Assembly (NCBI GenBank): GCA_963922935.1
Contig: CAWUKE010000034.1
Span: forward strand, 1-15,375
From: Litorimonas sp963922935
GTDB lineage: Bacteria > Pseudomonadota > Alphaproteobacteria > Caulobacterales > Maricaulaceae
Length of the DNA: 15,375 nucleotides
Direction of reading: 5' to 3'
Below are positions 1-7,449 of the stretch, one piece after another; positions within the stretch are counted from its first letter, which is position 1, and each line of letters begins with the position of its first letter. Position numbers and translations under genes: made by a program. The notes below the pieces were generated by a model. The model was not told where the DNA came from and searched no databases. It was given only the letters and a program-made list of their open reading frames with translations.

Positions 1-738
1 CAGCCTATCAAAACGGTCGCTCTGCCGCTGCAGCGTACGGACGACGTGATCGACGCCATCGGGCGCGCGGTGAAGGCTGGCGATCAGGCCTATTGGGTTT
101 GCCCGCTTGTGGAAGACAGCGACGTGAGCGATCTTGGTAGCGCAGAGGACCGCCACCGCCAGCTAAGCGCGATCTTCGGCGACACGGTCGGGTTGTTGCA
201 TGGGCGAATGAGTGCGGCTGAAAAGGAAACAGTCAGCCGCGCGTTCAAAGCCGGACAATATGATATCCTCGTCGCAACAACGGTGATTGAAGTCGGCGTC
301 GATGCCCCCAATTCGACCGTCATGGTGATCGAACATGCGGAGCGGTTCGGCCTCGCGCAACTGCATCAGTTACGCGGACGGGTCGGGCGCGGTGATATAG
401 CCAGCAGCTGCATCCTGCTCTACAAAAACCCCTTGAGCGAAAATGGCAAAGCCCGGCTGAACATTTTGCGCGAGAGTGAAGACGGCTTTCTGATTGCAGA
501 GAAAGACTGGGAACTTCGCGGTTCAGGTGACCTGCTCGGCGCTGCGCAAAGCGGACTGCCGCGCTTCAAGCTTGCTGATCTCGACAAGCATCGCGACCTT
601 TTAGAAACAGCGACACAGGACGCCCGGCTTTTGGTGCAACAGGACCCCAAACTGACCAGCCCGCGCGGCCAAGCCGCCCGCGTCGCGCTTTATCTGTTCG
701 AGCAAGACTATGGCATCGCGATGATGCGCGCGGGCTAG
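1..738 (+). CDS. recG: ATP-dependent DNA helicase RecG, C-terminal part (5' end outside window)
   Basis: The reading frame is open from base 1 and gives 245 residues ending in TAG. RecG is a superfamily 2 helicase that remodels stalled replication forks and Holliday junctions. Seen here: the second helicase lobe, with HGRM (window residues 67-70), the motif V region ATTVIEVGVD (92-101) and the motif VI region QLRGRVGRG (123-131). These are followed by the family's RGSGDLLGAAQSG segment (about 173-185) and the C-terminal helical part. The wedge domain and Walker A lie upstream of the window. The GTG at 46 is an internal codon and not the start, because the homology-like reading continues upstream to base 1. 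The stop shares bases with the stop of the convergent DUF502 gene. Confidence 0.96.
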   Translation, partial: QPIKTVALPLQRTDDVIDAIGRAVKAGDQAYWVCPLVEDSDVSDLGSAEDRHRQLSAIFGDTVGLLHGRMSAAEKETVSRAFKAGQYDILVATTVIEVGVDAPNSTVMVIEHAERFGLAQLHQLRGRVGRGDIASSCILLYKNPLSENGKARLNILRESEDGFLIAEKDWELRGSGDLLGAAQSGLPRFKLADLDKHRDLLETATQDARLLVQQDPKLTSPRGQAARVALYLFEQDYGIAMMRAG

Positions 739-1463
739 GGCTTCTTGGCGAGTGTCTCGTCTGACAAAGGCTTGCGCGGACCATCAGGATTATAGGTTTC
801 CAGCGCACTGTTACTGGTGACCATACCGCCGCTGATGATCAATTTCGCCCCTTCCTCAGGCGTCATATCGAGCAGGGTGACATCTTCCTTCGGCACAAAC
901 AGTAAGAACCCACTGGTCGGGTTGGGTGTTGTCGGAACGAAAACGCAGAGAAAATCATCGCCGAGTGATTCTTTTGGCGCGCCCGACACATCGGCTGTTA
1001 CGAAACCCACGGCCCAAAGCCCTTTTCGCGGATATTCAATCATGCAGACATCGCGAAAAGCGCGTTCTTTCTGTTGCGCAATCGTATTTAGAATCTGCTT
1101 GAGCCCATTATAGATGGGCGAAATCACGGGGACCCGCGCAAGCAAACCTTCCCCCGCCCCTAAAATGCTCCGGCCAATCTGGTTCGAGACAAAAATCCCT
1201 AAGATCGTTAGGCCAACAACGGCGATGATTAGCGAAAGCCCCCAGAACGGGAAATCAATATAGTTTGACGGGTTAAAACGCCTTGGAATGACCGTCCAAA
1301 CGACCGAGTCCAGCAAGCCGATCAGCCGCGTCATCAACCAGAAAACGGCCCCAATCGGCAAAGCGACAATGATCCCGGCAATTAGGCGGTTGCGAAACCA
1401 ACGAATCAAGCTGAAACGAGATTCTTTTTGGCCTTCGTCATTTTTCGTTTCTGTACCCGCCAT
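735..1463 (-). CDS. DUF502 family integral membrane protein
   Basis: This gene encodes 242 residues. A charged N-terminal tail is followed by two hydrophobic membrane spans (about residues 28-50 and 72-93) and then the DUF502 hallmark segment around RVPVISPIYNGLKQI (110-124), with a soluble C-terminal half. The biochemical role of DUF502 proteins is not established. They are widespread in proteobacteria and often lie near recG. Two ATGs compete, at 1472 and 1463. I chose 1463 because AAAAGGA lies about eight bases before it, whereas the same Shine-Dalgarno-like sequence directly abuts the ATG at 1472. The gene is convergent with recG and shares the CTAG at 735-738 with it. It is divergent from the DUF3089 gene across about 78 bases. 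Confidence 0.92.
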   Translation of the reverse strand: MAGTETKNDEGQKESRFSLIRWFRNRLIAGIIVALPIGAVFWLMTRLIGLLDSVVWTVIPRRFNPSNYIDFPFWGLSLIIAVVGLTILGIFVSNQIGRSILGAGEGLLARVPVISPIYNGLKQILNTIAQQKERAFRDVCMIEYPRKGLWAVGFVTADVSGAPKESLGDDFLCVFVPTTPNPTSGFLLFVPKEDVTLLDMTPEEGAKLIISGGMVTSNSALETYNPDGPRKPLSDETLAKKP

Positions 1464-1482
1464 AGGTGACATCCTTTTAAGT

Positions 1483-1498
1483 TGCGCAAATGCGCAAA
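1483..1498 (+). repeat. Tandem octamer TGCGCAAA x2 in the divergent intergenic region
   Basis: Two exact head-to-tail copies of TGCGCAAA lie between the divergent DUF502 and DUF3089 starts. The first copy overlaps the palindrome TTGCGCAA (1482-1489). The position would suit an operator, but no regulator is known from the sequence. I could not assign a convincing -35/-10 pair to either direction in this gap. Confidence 0.5.
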
Positions 1499-1541
1499 TC
1501 TGTGGCTAGGCTTCCCAACTCGCTATAGCAAGAGAGCTGTG

Positions 1542-2804
1542 ATGCGCGCGCGAAAAACTCGACCTTCCGAAGACCTAAAACGGTCCCTTTGGCCTGCCTT
1601 GGCGGGAGCGACCCTCGCCACGCTCATAATCATTGGCAGCTTGGCTTGGATTTACCGAGACGATATTTTCCAAACCATTCAAGATCCGCGACAGCCTTTT
1701 CAGACCTATGATCCACCCGTAGCGCCAGATTATGCCCTGTCTGAGAGTTGGCTGAGCCAGCCTGATCTCACTATTGATCCGTTCACGCTGAAGGAGAAAG
1801 GCGACGTCTTTGTGGCCGTTCCAAGCGTTTATCGCGGCGGGGAGCATTACGTTCTGCCGAGTGATGATCTCCGCCGAAAATCTAAGTTAGAGCGGATTGT
1901 CAGACCGAACTACGTGACACCCTACGGTGATGCGGGCCGGCTTTTCGCTCCATTCTACCGCCAAGCCTCCCTCTACAGCTATATGACGACGCGCGAAGAT
2001 GCGCAGCTAGCTCAAGACTTTGCGTACCAAGATGTCAAACGCGCCTTTGAAGCCTTCCTTGAGGTTAGCCCCCCCGAACGCCCGATCGTTCTTGTCGGGC
2101 ATAATCAAGGGGCGGCCCATGTGCTCAGACTATTGCACGACTTCTTCGCCGATGACGAAACCCTAAGACGACGCCTCGCTGTCGCTTATGTGATTGACTA
2201 TCCGGTCCCTCTCGATCTTTTTGATAGACCGTTTGCATCGCTAAGTCTTTGCGAGGCGGAGGATGATACGGGTTGTATCGCGGCATTTGGACAATTTCAG
2301 CCCGGCGAGGACGCAATCGCAGAACGCTTTACCGAACGCCTCCTCGTCCATGACGGAAGCGATTTTCAATCTGTGCGCGATCGAGCGCTGGCTTGCATCA
2401 ACCCGCTGACTTGGCGGCGCGATGAAGACTATGCGCCCGAGCGTTTGCACAAAGGCGGTGTGGCTGCTGAAGGGTTAGAGCCTGATATTCGACCGGCCCC
2501 TCAACCCAATCAAGTCGGGGCGCAGTGCCAGGACGGTTTGCTTCTTGTCGATAGACCCCGCTCACGGTCCTTCCGCCGTCCGTGGCAGATCGGTGCCAAG
2601 TTCCGCACGCTTCCCAGCAATCTTTTCTATGAAGATTTGCGACAGAACGCTGTCCTCCGCGTGAATGCCCTGATCAAAAGCGGTGTTTTGCCGAAACGCG
2701 CGGCCCGATTGGATGATTTTGAGGTGGAAGAAATCGATGACGCGCCGATCAAGCCCGCTGAAGATCGCCCGCCCACAGTCTCTTTCCCTGAAGACGAACG
2801 CTGA
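1542..2804 (+). CDS. Membrane-anchored DUF3089 alpha/beta-hydrolase-like protein with altered catalytic residues
   Basis: This gene encodes 420 residues. One N-terminal membrane span (about 17-37) acts as an uncleaved anchor. It is followed by a periplasmic DUF3089 domain with the family segments FAPFYRQASL (135-144), AYQDVKRAFEAFL (161-173) and ACINPLTW (about 284-291). DUF3089 proteins are predicted serine hydrolases with a GHSQG nucleophile elbow. Here it reads GHNQG (186-190), so the expected Ser is Asn188 (codon AAT). No histidine occurs after His303, so the usual C-terminal catalytic His also appears to be missing before NLFYEDLR. The protein may be a pseudoenzyme. I chose the ATG at 1542, preceded by AAGAGAG, over an upstream TTG at 1482 that would bury the anchor behind 20 extra residues. 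The C-terminal 30-odd residues are acidic and Pro-rich. Confidence 0.85.
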   Translation: MRARKTRPSEDLKRSLWPALAGATLATLIIIGSLAWIYRDDIFQTIQDPRQPFQTYDPPVAPDYALSESWLSQPDLTIDPFTLKEKGDVFVAVPSVYRGGEHYVLPSDDLRRKSKLERIVRPNYVTPYGDAGRLFAPFYRQASLYSYMTTREDAQLAQDFAYQDVKRAFEAFLEVSPPERPIVLVGHNQGAAHVLRLLHDFFADDETLRRRLAVAYVIDYPVPLDLFDRPFASLSLCEAEDDTGCIAAFGQFQPGEDAIAERFTERLLVHDGSDFQSVRDRALACINPLTWRRDEDYAPERLHKGGVAAEGLEPDIRPAPQPNQVGAQCQDGLLLVDRPRSRSFRRPWQIGAKFRTLPSNLFYEDLRQNAVLRVNALIKSGVLPKRAARLDDFEVEEIDDAPIKPAEDRPPTVSFPEDER

Positions 2805-2859
2805 GTCAGGCGTTGATTAGCGGTAGCCAAGCCCGAAGCCCGCTGGCAAAGACAATCGC

Positions 2860-3855
2860 ATGAAAGCTTCTTCCGTCATTGATTTGATTGGCAACACGCC
2901 GCTTCTAAAACTGCAGGACGCCTCGAAAATGACGGGGTGTGAGATTTACGGCAAGGCCGAGTTCTTAAACCCCGGACAATCCGTCAAAGATCGGGCGGCG
3001 CTCTGGATCGTGCGCGATGCCGAAAAGCGCGGCACGCTCCGCCCGGGCGGTGTTGTCGTCGAAGGCACAGCTGGTAACACAGGTATTGGCCTCGCCATGG
3101 TCTGCTCCGCGCTCGGCTATCGCTGTAAGATCGTGATGCCGCGCACCCAAAGTCAGGAAAAGAAAGACGCCGTCAAATTACTCGGCGCAGAACTGATCGA
3201 AGTTGACGCCGTGCCCTACGCCAATGCTGGCAATTATGTGCATGTCTCTGAAAGGCTCGCTAAAGAACTCGCTGAGAGTGAACCGAACGGCGCTATTTGG
3301 GCAAACCAGTTCGACAATGTTGCCAACCGGCAGGCCCACATTGATAGCACCGCCGAAGAAGTGTGGGCTCAAACGGAGGGCAAAGTCGATGGCTTTGTCT
3401 GCGCCGTTGGCTCCGGCGGCACACTGGGCGGTATGTCGATGGGTTTGAAAGCCAAGAACCCGAACGTGCAGATCGGCGTGGCTGATCCCTATGGGTCTAA
3501 AATGTTCGCTTATTATGATCGCGGCGAGCTAGAAACCGAAGGCAATTCGATCACCGAAGGGATTGGTCAGGGTCGGATTACGGAAAATCTGAAAGATATC
3601 GTCGTCGATCGGGCTTACCGGATCAGCGATACAGAAGCGCTGCAGATTATTTTTGAGCTGAACCAGCTGGAAGGGATTTGCTTGGGCGGGTCCTCTGGGA
3701 TCAATATTGCCGGAGCGATCCATATGGCCCGCGAAATGGGACCCGGCCACACTATTGTGACGATCCTTTGCGATTATGGCCAGCGCTACCAAAGCAAGGT
3801 CTATAATCCTGAATTCCTGGCGGAGCGCGGCTTGCCCGTTCCCTGTTGGCTATGA
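2860..3855 (+). CDS. cysK: Cysteine synthase A (O-acetylserine sulfhydrylase), PLP-dependent
   Basis: This gene encodes 331 residues, a normal length for the family. The enzyme makes L-cysteine from O-acetylserine and sulfide in the cytoplasm. Seen in the sequence: the start IDLIGNTPLL, the PLP lysine K43 in PGQSVKDRAA, the substrate/PLP loop TAGNTG (70-75, where many CysK proteins have TSGNTG), the phosphate-binding loop GSGGT (184-188) and GGSSGIN (276-282), whose serine contacts the pyridine ring. There is no C-terminal CBS domain, so this is CysK-type and not a full cystathionine beta-synthase. Some activity with other beta-substituted serines cannot be excluded. It is the first gene of a sulfur operon. 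Its TGA overlaps the ATG of the rhodanese gene as ATGA. The DUF3089 gene ends 55 bases upstream on the same strand. Confidence 0.95.
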   Translation: MKASSVIDLIGNTPLLKLQDASKMTGCEIYGKAEFLNPGQSVKDRAALWIVRDAEKRGTLRPGGVVVEGTAGNTGIGLAMVCSALGYRCKIVMPRTQSQEKKDAVKLLGAELIEVDAVPYANAGNYVHVSERLAKELAESEPNGAIWANQFDNVANRQAHIDSTAEEVWAQTEGKVDGFVCAVGSGGTLGGMSMGLKAKNPNVQIGVADPYGSKMFAYYDRGELETEGNSITEGIGQGRITENLKDIVVDRAYRISDTEALQIIFELNQLEGICLGGSSGINIAGAIHMAREMGPGHTIVTILCDYGQRYQSKVYNPEFLAERGLPVPCWL

Positions 3856-4628
3856 TTGCCGATATTACGGCCCCAGCCGCGCAAGCTCTGGCGAAGGCTG
3901 GCCTGGCTCAGCTTGTTGACGGCACATGGCAAATGCCCGGTAGCGCTCCAACGCGAGACGCGTTGGCTGGTACAAATGCCGTGATAGATTGCAATGCAAT
4001 CAAAGCTTTACCGCTGAAAAATCGCGTAGCCCGCGCCATTGATGTTTTTGCTGATAATGGCGTGATCGCGGAGCGTCCGATTTGCGTCTATGACCGCGCT
4101 GGCTTTTTCTCAGCGCCCTGGGTCGCGTGGTTGATGGCCTCACATGGATTGAGCGTTTCACTCGTGACTGGCGATGGCGAGGACGGAGATGGGGCTGAAC
4201 AGTCTGGGGACCCGGTAAAATCTTTAAAAGACCCTAGCGACATGAATGTCACCAAAGACGATGTTTTAACGGCGCTCGGCACCGAAACACAGATTGTCGA
4301 TGCGCGACCGCCCGATCGCTTTGCAGGCACGGCGCCTGAACCCCGGCCCGAGTGCCGGTCTGGCCATATGCCCGGCGCGCTGAACCTGCCCTTCGGTCAT
4401 CTGAAAGATGGTGCCGGCTTTCGCGATTTCGAAGACATGGCGGCTATAGTGCGACACGCCGGGATAGACCTATCGCGCCCCATTATCACCTCTTGCGGCT
4501 CTGGTGTCACGGCGTCGGCTATCGCTGTCGCTCTACAGAGATTGGGCGCAGAACATGTTCGTGTCTATCAGGGCTCCTGGGCGGAATGGGGACCTAATGC
4601 AACGCTACCGATTGAGACCGTATCATGA
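3852..4628 (+). CDS. sseA: Two-domain rhodanese, 3-mercaptopyruvate sulfurtransferase-like
   Basis: This gene encodes 258 residues in two rhodanese-like domains. The N-terminal half (to about 125) lacks a catalytic Cys loop. The C-terminal half carries IVDARPPDRF (148-157), SGHMPGALNLP (170-180) and the active loop CGSGVTA starting at Cys215. That loop form is typical of 3-mercaptopyruvate sulfurtransferase, as opposed to thiosulfate sulfurtransferase (CRxGxR). The enzyme would form a Cys persulfide and pass sulfane sulfur to an acceptor. It is somewhat shorter than the usual length of about 280. I chose the ATG at 3852 because it forms an ATGA overlap with the cysK stop, a sign of translational coupling; a TTG two codons upstream is the alternative. 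Its own stop overlaps the metC start in the same way, so all three proteins are probably made together. Confidence 0.9.
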   Translation: MIADITAPAAQALAKAGLAQLVDGTWQMPGSAPTRDALAGTNAVIDCNAIKALPLKNRVARAIDVFADNGVIAERPICVYDRAGFFSAPWVAWLMASHGLSVSLVTGDGEDGDGAEQSGDPVKSLKDPSDMNVTKDDVLTALGTETQIVDARPPDRFAGTAPEPRPECRSGHMPGALNLPFGHLKDGAGFRDFEDMAAIVRHAGIDLSRPIITSCGSGVTASAIAVALQRLGAEHVRVYQGSWAEWGPNATLPIETVS

Positions 4629-5785
4629 GCGGAAATTCAAAGGATAAGCGTACACAATTTGCGCATCTGGGCCGCCCCAAGCCAGGGCTCGGTACACCCG
4701 TCAATCCGCCTATCACACGGGCGTCTACACTTTTATTTGAACGGTCTGAAGATCTCTACAGGACCGATATTCGCGGCTATGGACGCCATGGTTGTAGCGT
4801 TCATGACGCCTTGAAAGAGGCCTTCTGTGCGTTGGAAGATGGCGTCCACACGCAGCTCTATCCCAGCGGCGTGATGGCCTGCACGCAGCCTGTTCTGGCC
4901 TTCGTCAAACCGGGTGATCATGTTCTCCTAACAGACAGCGCCTATGGCCCGACACGGCATTTCTGCCAGACTTTCCTCAAGCGCATGGGCATGGAAACAG
5001 AGCTTTATAACCCCAGAATTGGGGCCGAGATTGCATCCCTTTTTCGGGAGAACACCTCCGTCATCCTGATGGAGAGCCCGGGCTCCCTCACCTTTGAAAT
5101 TCAGGACGTCCCCGCCATAGCAGCAGCCGCCCGAAACGCGGGCATCATCACAATTCTCGACAATACATGGTCTGCTGGCCTGTCCTTCAACGCGCTTCGT
5201 CACGGCGTCGATATCAGCACCCATTCAGCCACCAAATATTTCGGCGGACATGGTGACCTTTTGTTTGGCGCCGCCATCTGCGCGAACGTTACGCATGGCA
5301 ACCGCCTTGCCGCTACGGCCAAACAACTCGGCGTCGCCAGCGCGCCGGATGAGGCTTATCAAGTGCTGCGTGGCTTCCGTTCTGTTGTGTCACGGTTCAC
5401 CCAACAATCGGAAAGTGCCGAAACGTTAGCGCGACATCTGTCCGGACATCGTGAAGTCCAGCAAGTCCTCCACCCCGCTTTAGAGGACCATCCCGATCAT
5501 GCGCTATGGCAACGCGACTTTACGGGCGGAGGATGCTTATTCTCTGTTGTTTTGACCCCTCGCCCAAAGGCGCAAGTCGATGCTTTCATCAATGCGCTGG
5601 AATTATTCGGAATCGGCTACAGTTATGGCGGGTTTGAGTCACTCGTGATCCATTGTGACCCACAGTTGAAGCGTAGCCGTGCTGAGGCCTTACCGGGACC
5701 GCTGGTTCGCTTTGCCTGTGGCCTGGAAGCGGCTGAAGACCTGATCGCTGATGTGGAGCAAGCCTTTGCTGCGTCGGCTGGCTAG
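4625..5785 (+). CDS. metC: Cystathionine beta-lyase (PLP-dependent, Cys/Met metabolism family)
   Basis: This gene encodes 386 residues, typical for the family. MetC cleaves cystathionine to homocysteine, pyruvate and ammonia on the way to methionine, and can release H2S from cysteine. Seen: PVNPPITRASTL near the N terminus, YGRHG (52-56), the tyrosine that stacks on PLP in SAYGPT (Y107), the PLP-binding Asp in LDNTW (D179), the Schiff-base lysine K204 in THSATKYFGGHGD, and SYGGFESL towards the C terminus. This last segment fits beta-lyases better than gamma-synthases. The start overlaps the sulfurtransferase stop (ATGA). The next gene starts 35 bases before this stop. A gamma-lyase or mixed specificity is possible, because this family is hard to separate by sequence alone. 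Confidence 0.93.
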   Translation: MSGNSKDKRTQFAHLGRPKPGLGTPVNPPITRASTLLFERSEDLYRTDIRGYGRHGCSVHDALKEAFCALEDGVHTQLYPSGVMACTQPVLAFVKPGDHVLLTDSAYGPTRHFCQTFLKRMGMETELYNPRIGAEIASLFRENTSVILMESPGSLTFEIQDVPAIAAAARNAGIITILDNTWSAGLSFNALRHGVDISTHSATKYFGGHGDLLFGAAICANVTHGNRLAATAKQLGVASAPDEAYQVLRGFRSVVSRFTQQSESAETLARHLSGHREVQQVLHPALEDHPDHALWQRDFTGGGCLFSVVLTPRPKAQVDAFINALELFGIGYSYGGFESLVIHCDPQLKRSRAEALPGPLVRFACGLEAAEDLIADVEQAFAASAG

Positions 5786-6971
5786 CGCGCTCTGGGGTCT
5801 AGTTAAGCTCAGCGTGATCGCTGGGGCGATTGCCCTCGGATCGTGTTCGACAACACGCACAATTTTGCAAACCGCGCCTGATAAGCTGCCGCGGAATTTT
5901 GAAGTTACTGGCCGCGCCCCCTTACCAGCCCCTATGGCCAAAGCGCTGCTTCAATCCGAACTTTATGGGGATGTTATTGCCCCAACGGATTTTAGGATTG
6001 AGAGTTTTGAGCGCTTCAACACGCCGCACGCAAACGCGACGCTTTCACAATGGCGCATTGTGGCCAGCTATGGAACGACCTATTGGCAAGTGCTGGACAT
6101 GGTTCTGGTCATGCCAAAAGATCAGCCCGACGCGCCCGTCATTATCTCTCAAAACTTCTGCCCGAATGACGCCGTCATCCCGATAGAAGGCGTCGAAGGT
6201 CCGGATGACCGGGGCTTCTGCGGGGATATGGGACCCCTCGGCGGAGTCATGACGTTTTTCTTCGGCCGCCATATCGTAACGCCGCCTTTAGATGATATTC
6301 TGGAGGCTGGCTACGGGTTCGCCGCGACCTACCCGTCTCAATTCATTCCTGACTCCGCTTCCGCTGGAACACAGGTCATGGATCTCGCCTTTCCAAACAG
6401 ACCTGATCGCCCGGGTGCCCTAGCCCTTTGGGCTGGTCTGAACGATTTGACGGCAGACATCATTGAAACGGAGTATGGCGAGCGTCCGATAATCGCCTTC
6501 GGACATTCGCGGTTTGGCAAGACCGCCCTTCTCTCTGCAGCGTGGTTTGATCGGATCGACGCCGCGATTGCGCATCAAAGCGGAACTTTGGGTGCATCGC
6601 AACTCACTGATGATAAAGGCGAACCTCTATCAGCGCTTCTGGGCAGCTACCCGCACTGGCCCAATGCAAAGGCCCAGGATTACGGGGACACACCTGGCGC
6701 TTTGCCAGTACAGCCGCGTGACTTACTGGCTCTGATCGCGGACAAGCCCGTTTTGCTTGGCAATGCCAGACGCGACGTGTGGTCCGATCCTTTTGGCGCC
6801 TATGTGGAAGCAAGCGCCGCTTGGCCGGAAACCTTTGACGCCGCCTCACCTGGTGATTTTCGAGCCGCGTCGCGTCATGCCTTTTGGCAACGTCCAGGCA
6901 CACATGGCGTCAATAAAGAGGATTGGGAAGCCTTTCTCGCGTGGTTAAATGCGCAAGAATGGGCGCAGTAA
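5751..6971 (+). CDS. Glucuronoyl-esterase-like (CE15-like) alpha/beta-hydrolase, probable lipoprotein
   Basis: This gene encodes 406 residues. A basic N terminus (KPLLRR) and a hydrophobic stretch end in LGSC with Cys32, which looks like a lipobox, so the protein is probably an envelope lipoprotein. The mature part has an alpha/beta-hydrolase pattern. The nucleophile elbow GHSRFGK (251-257, Ser253) has the G-x-S-R-x-G-K form of CE15 glucuronoyl esterases. A downstream NARRDVWSDPFG segment (338-349) resembles the CE15 'water/W-D/P' strand, and RPGTHGVNKEDW contains the likely catalytic His385. CE15 enzymes cleave esters between lignin and glucuronoxylan, but related bacterial proteins have unknown or broader ester substrates. 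The ATG used lies inside metC (35-base overlap). TTG at 5766 is an alternative that keeps the signal. The protein ends just before a convergent tRNA-Arg. Confidence 0.82.
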   Translation: MWSKPLLRRLASALWGLVKLSVIAGAIALGSCSTTRTILQTAPDKLPRNFEVTGRAPLPAPMAKALLQSELYGDVIAPTDFRIESFERFNTPHANATLSQWRIVASYGTTYWQVLDMVLVMPKDQPDAPVIISQNFCPNDAVIPIEGVEGPDDRGFCGDMGPLGGVMTFFFGRHIVTPPLDDILEAGYGFAATYPSQFIPDSASAGTQVMDLAFPNRPDRPGALALWAGLNDLTADIIETEYGERPIIAFGHSRFGKTALLSAAWFDRIDAAIAHQSGTLGASQLTDDKGEPLSALLGSYPHWPNAKAQDYGDTPGALPVQPRDLLALIADKPVLLGNARRDVWSDPFGAYVEASAAWPETFDAASPGDFRAASRHAFWQRPGTHGVNKEDWEAFLAWLNAQEWAQ

Positions 6972-7001
6972 GTTGCGTCTATTGCGCAAAGAAAACGGCA
7001 A

Positions 7002-7078
7002 TGGCGATCCCGGGAGGACTTGAACCCCCAACCTGCAGATTAGAAGTCAGCTGCTCTATCCAGTTGAGCTACGGGACC
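7002..7078 (-). tRNA. trnR-UCU: tRNA-Arg (anticodon UCU)
   Basis: This is a 77-base cloverleaf read on the minus strand. The acceptor stem is GGTCCCG with CGGGATC (one G-U pair), the D stem GCTC/GAGC, the anticodon loop CTTCTAA, the T stem GGGGG/CCTCC around TTCAAGT, discriminator G, and an encoded CCA. The anticodon stem GCTGA/TCTGC has a U-U mismatch in its middle pair (29-41). It lies 25 bases after the complex I subunit gene on the same strand and may be cotranscribed with it. A weak promoter-like pair, TTGCCT and TCTTAA 17 bases apart, lies in the end of that gene. The flanks AATGG (5') and CCATT (3', including CCA) are complementary. Confidence 0.96.
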
Positions 7079-7103
7079 TGACCATTTGGTGTTTAAGACG
7101 TTT

Positions 7104-7409
7104 CTAATGCGTCCAAGGCAACTTTCTATCATACGCGAAGTTATCCGCATAAGACCTTGGAATTCTTTTTGTTTCTTGCGTCTTTTGAACTTGATGCGGG
7201 ATATCGTTGGCCTGACAGTAAGCGACTGCTTCTTCGAGCGTGTCAAAGGTCATTTTGACCTGCTCTGTCGTATCCGTGGACACAGCATTCCCCGTCAGAG
7301 GATCGATGATGCGGGGCGTGTCAGACGCGAATTCCAAAACCCAATGATTTGTCTTGGCCCGACCTGACGTCATTGCCGAAGGGCGGGGTCGATAGATCTT
7401 TGCAAACAT
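7104..7409 (-). CDS. NDUFS4-like accessory subunit of respiratory complex I (ETC complex I subunit family)
   Basis: This gene encodes 101 residues, the normal length of the alphaproteobacterial family. The family is homologous to the 18-kDa NDUFS4 subunit of mitochondrial NADH:ubiquinone oxidoreductase, found on the peripheral arm. Seen: the start MFAKIYRPRPSAMTSGRAKT, WVLEFASDTPRIIDPLTG (about 23-40), TFDTLEEAVAYCQANDIP and the closing SYADNFAYDRKLPWTH. This subunit in bacteria is essentially limited to alphaproteobacteria, which supports the taxonomic call. The gene stands apart from any nuo operon, with only herA-like upstream (40 bases) and tRNA-Arg downstream. I see no strong Shine-Dalgarno sequence before the ATG. 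Confidence 0.95.
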   Translation of the reverse strand: MFAKIYRPRPSAMTSGRAKTNHWVLEFASDTPRIIDPLTGNAVSTDTTEQVKMTFDTLEEAVAYCQANDIPHQVQKTQETKRIPRSYADNFAYDRKLPWTH

Positions 7410-7449
7410 AGGCCCGCGTTAACGCTGCATCGCGTCAACAGCAAGCCCG

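Noticed and set aside
1482..1541. TTG start at 1482 for the DUF3089 gene
   Set aside because: The extra 20 residues start inside the tandem octamer, lack a ribosome site and add nothing family-like. The ATG at 1542 has AAGAGAG five bases upstream and leads straight into the membrane anchor.
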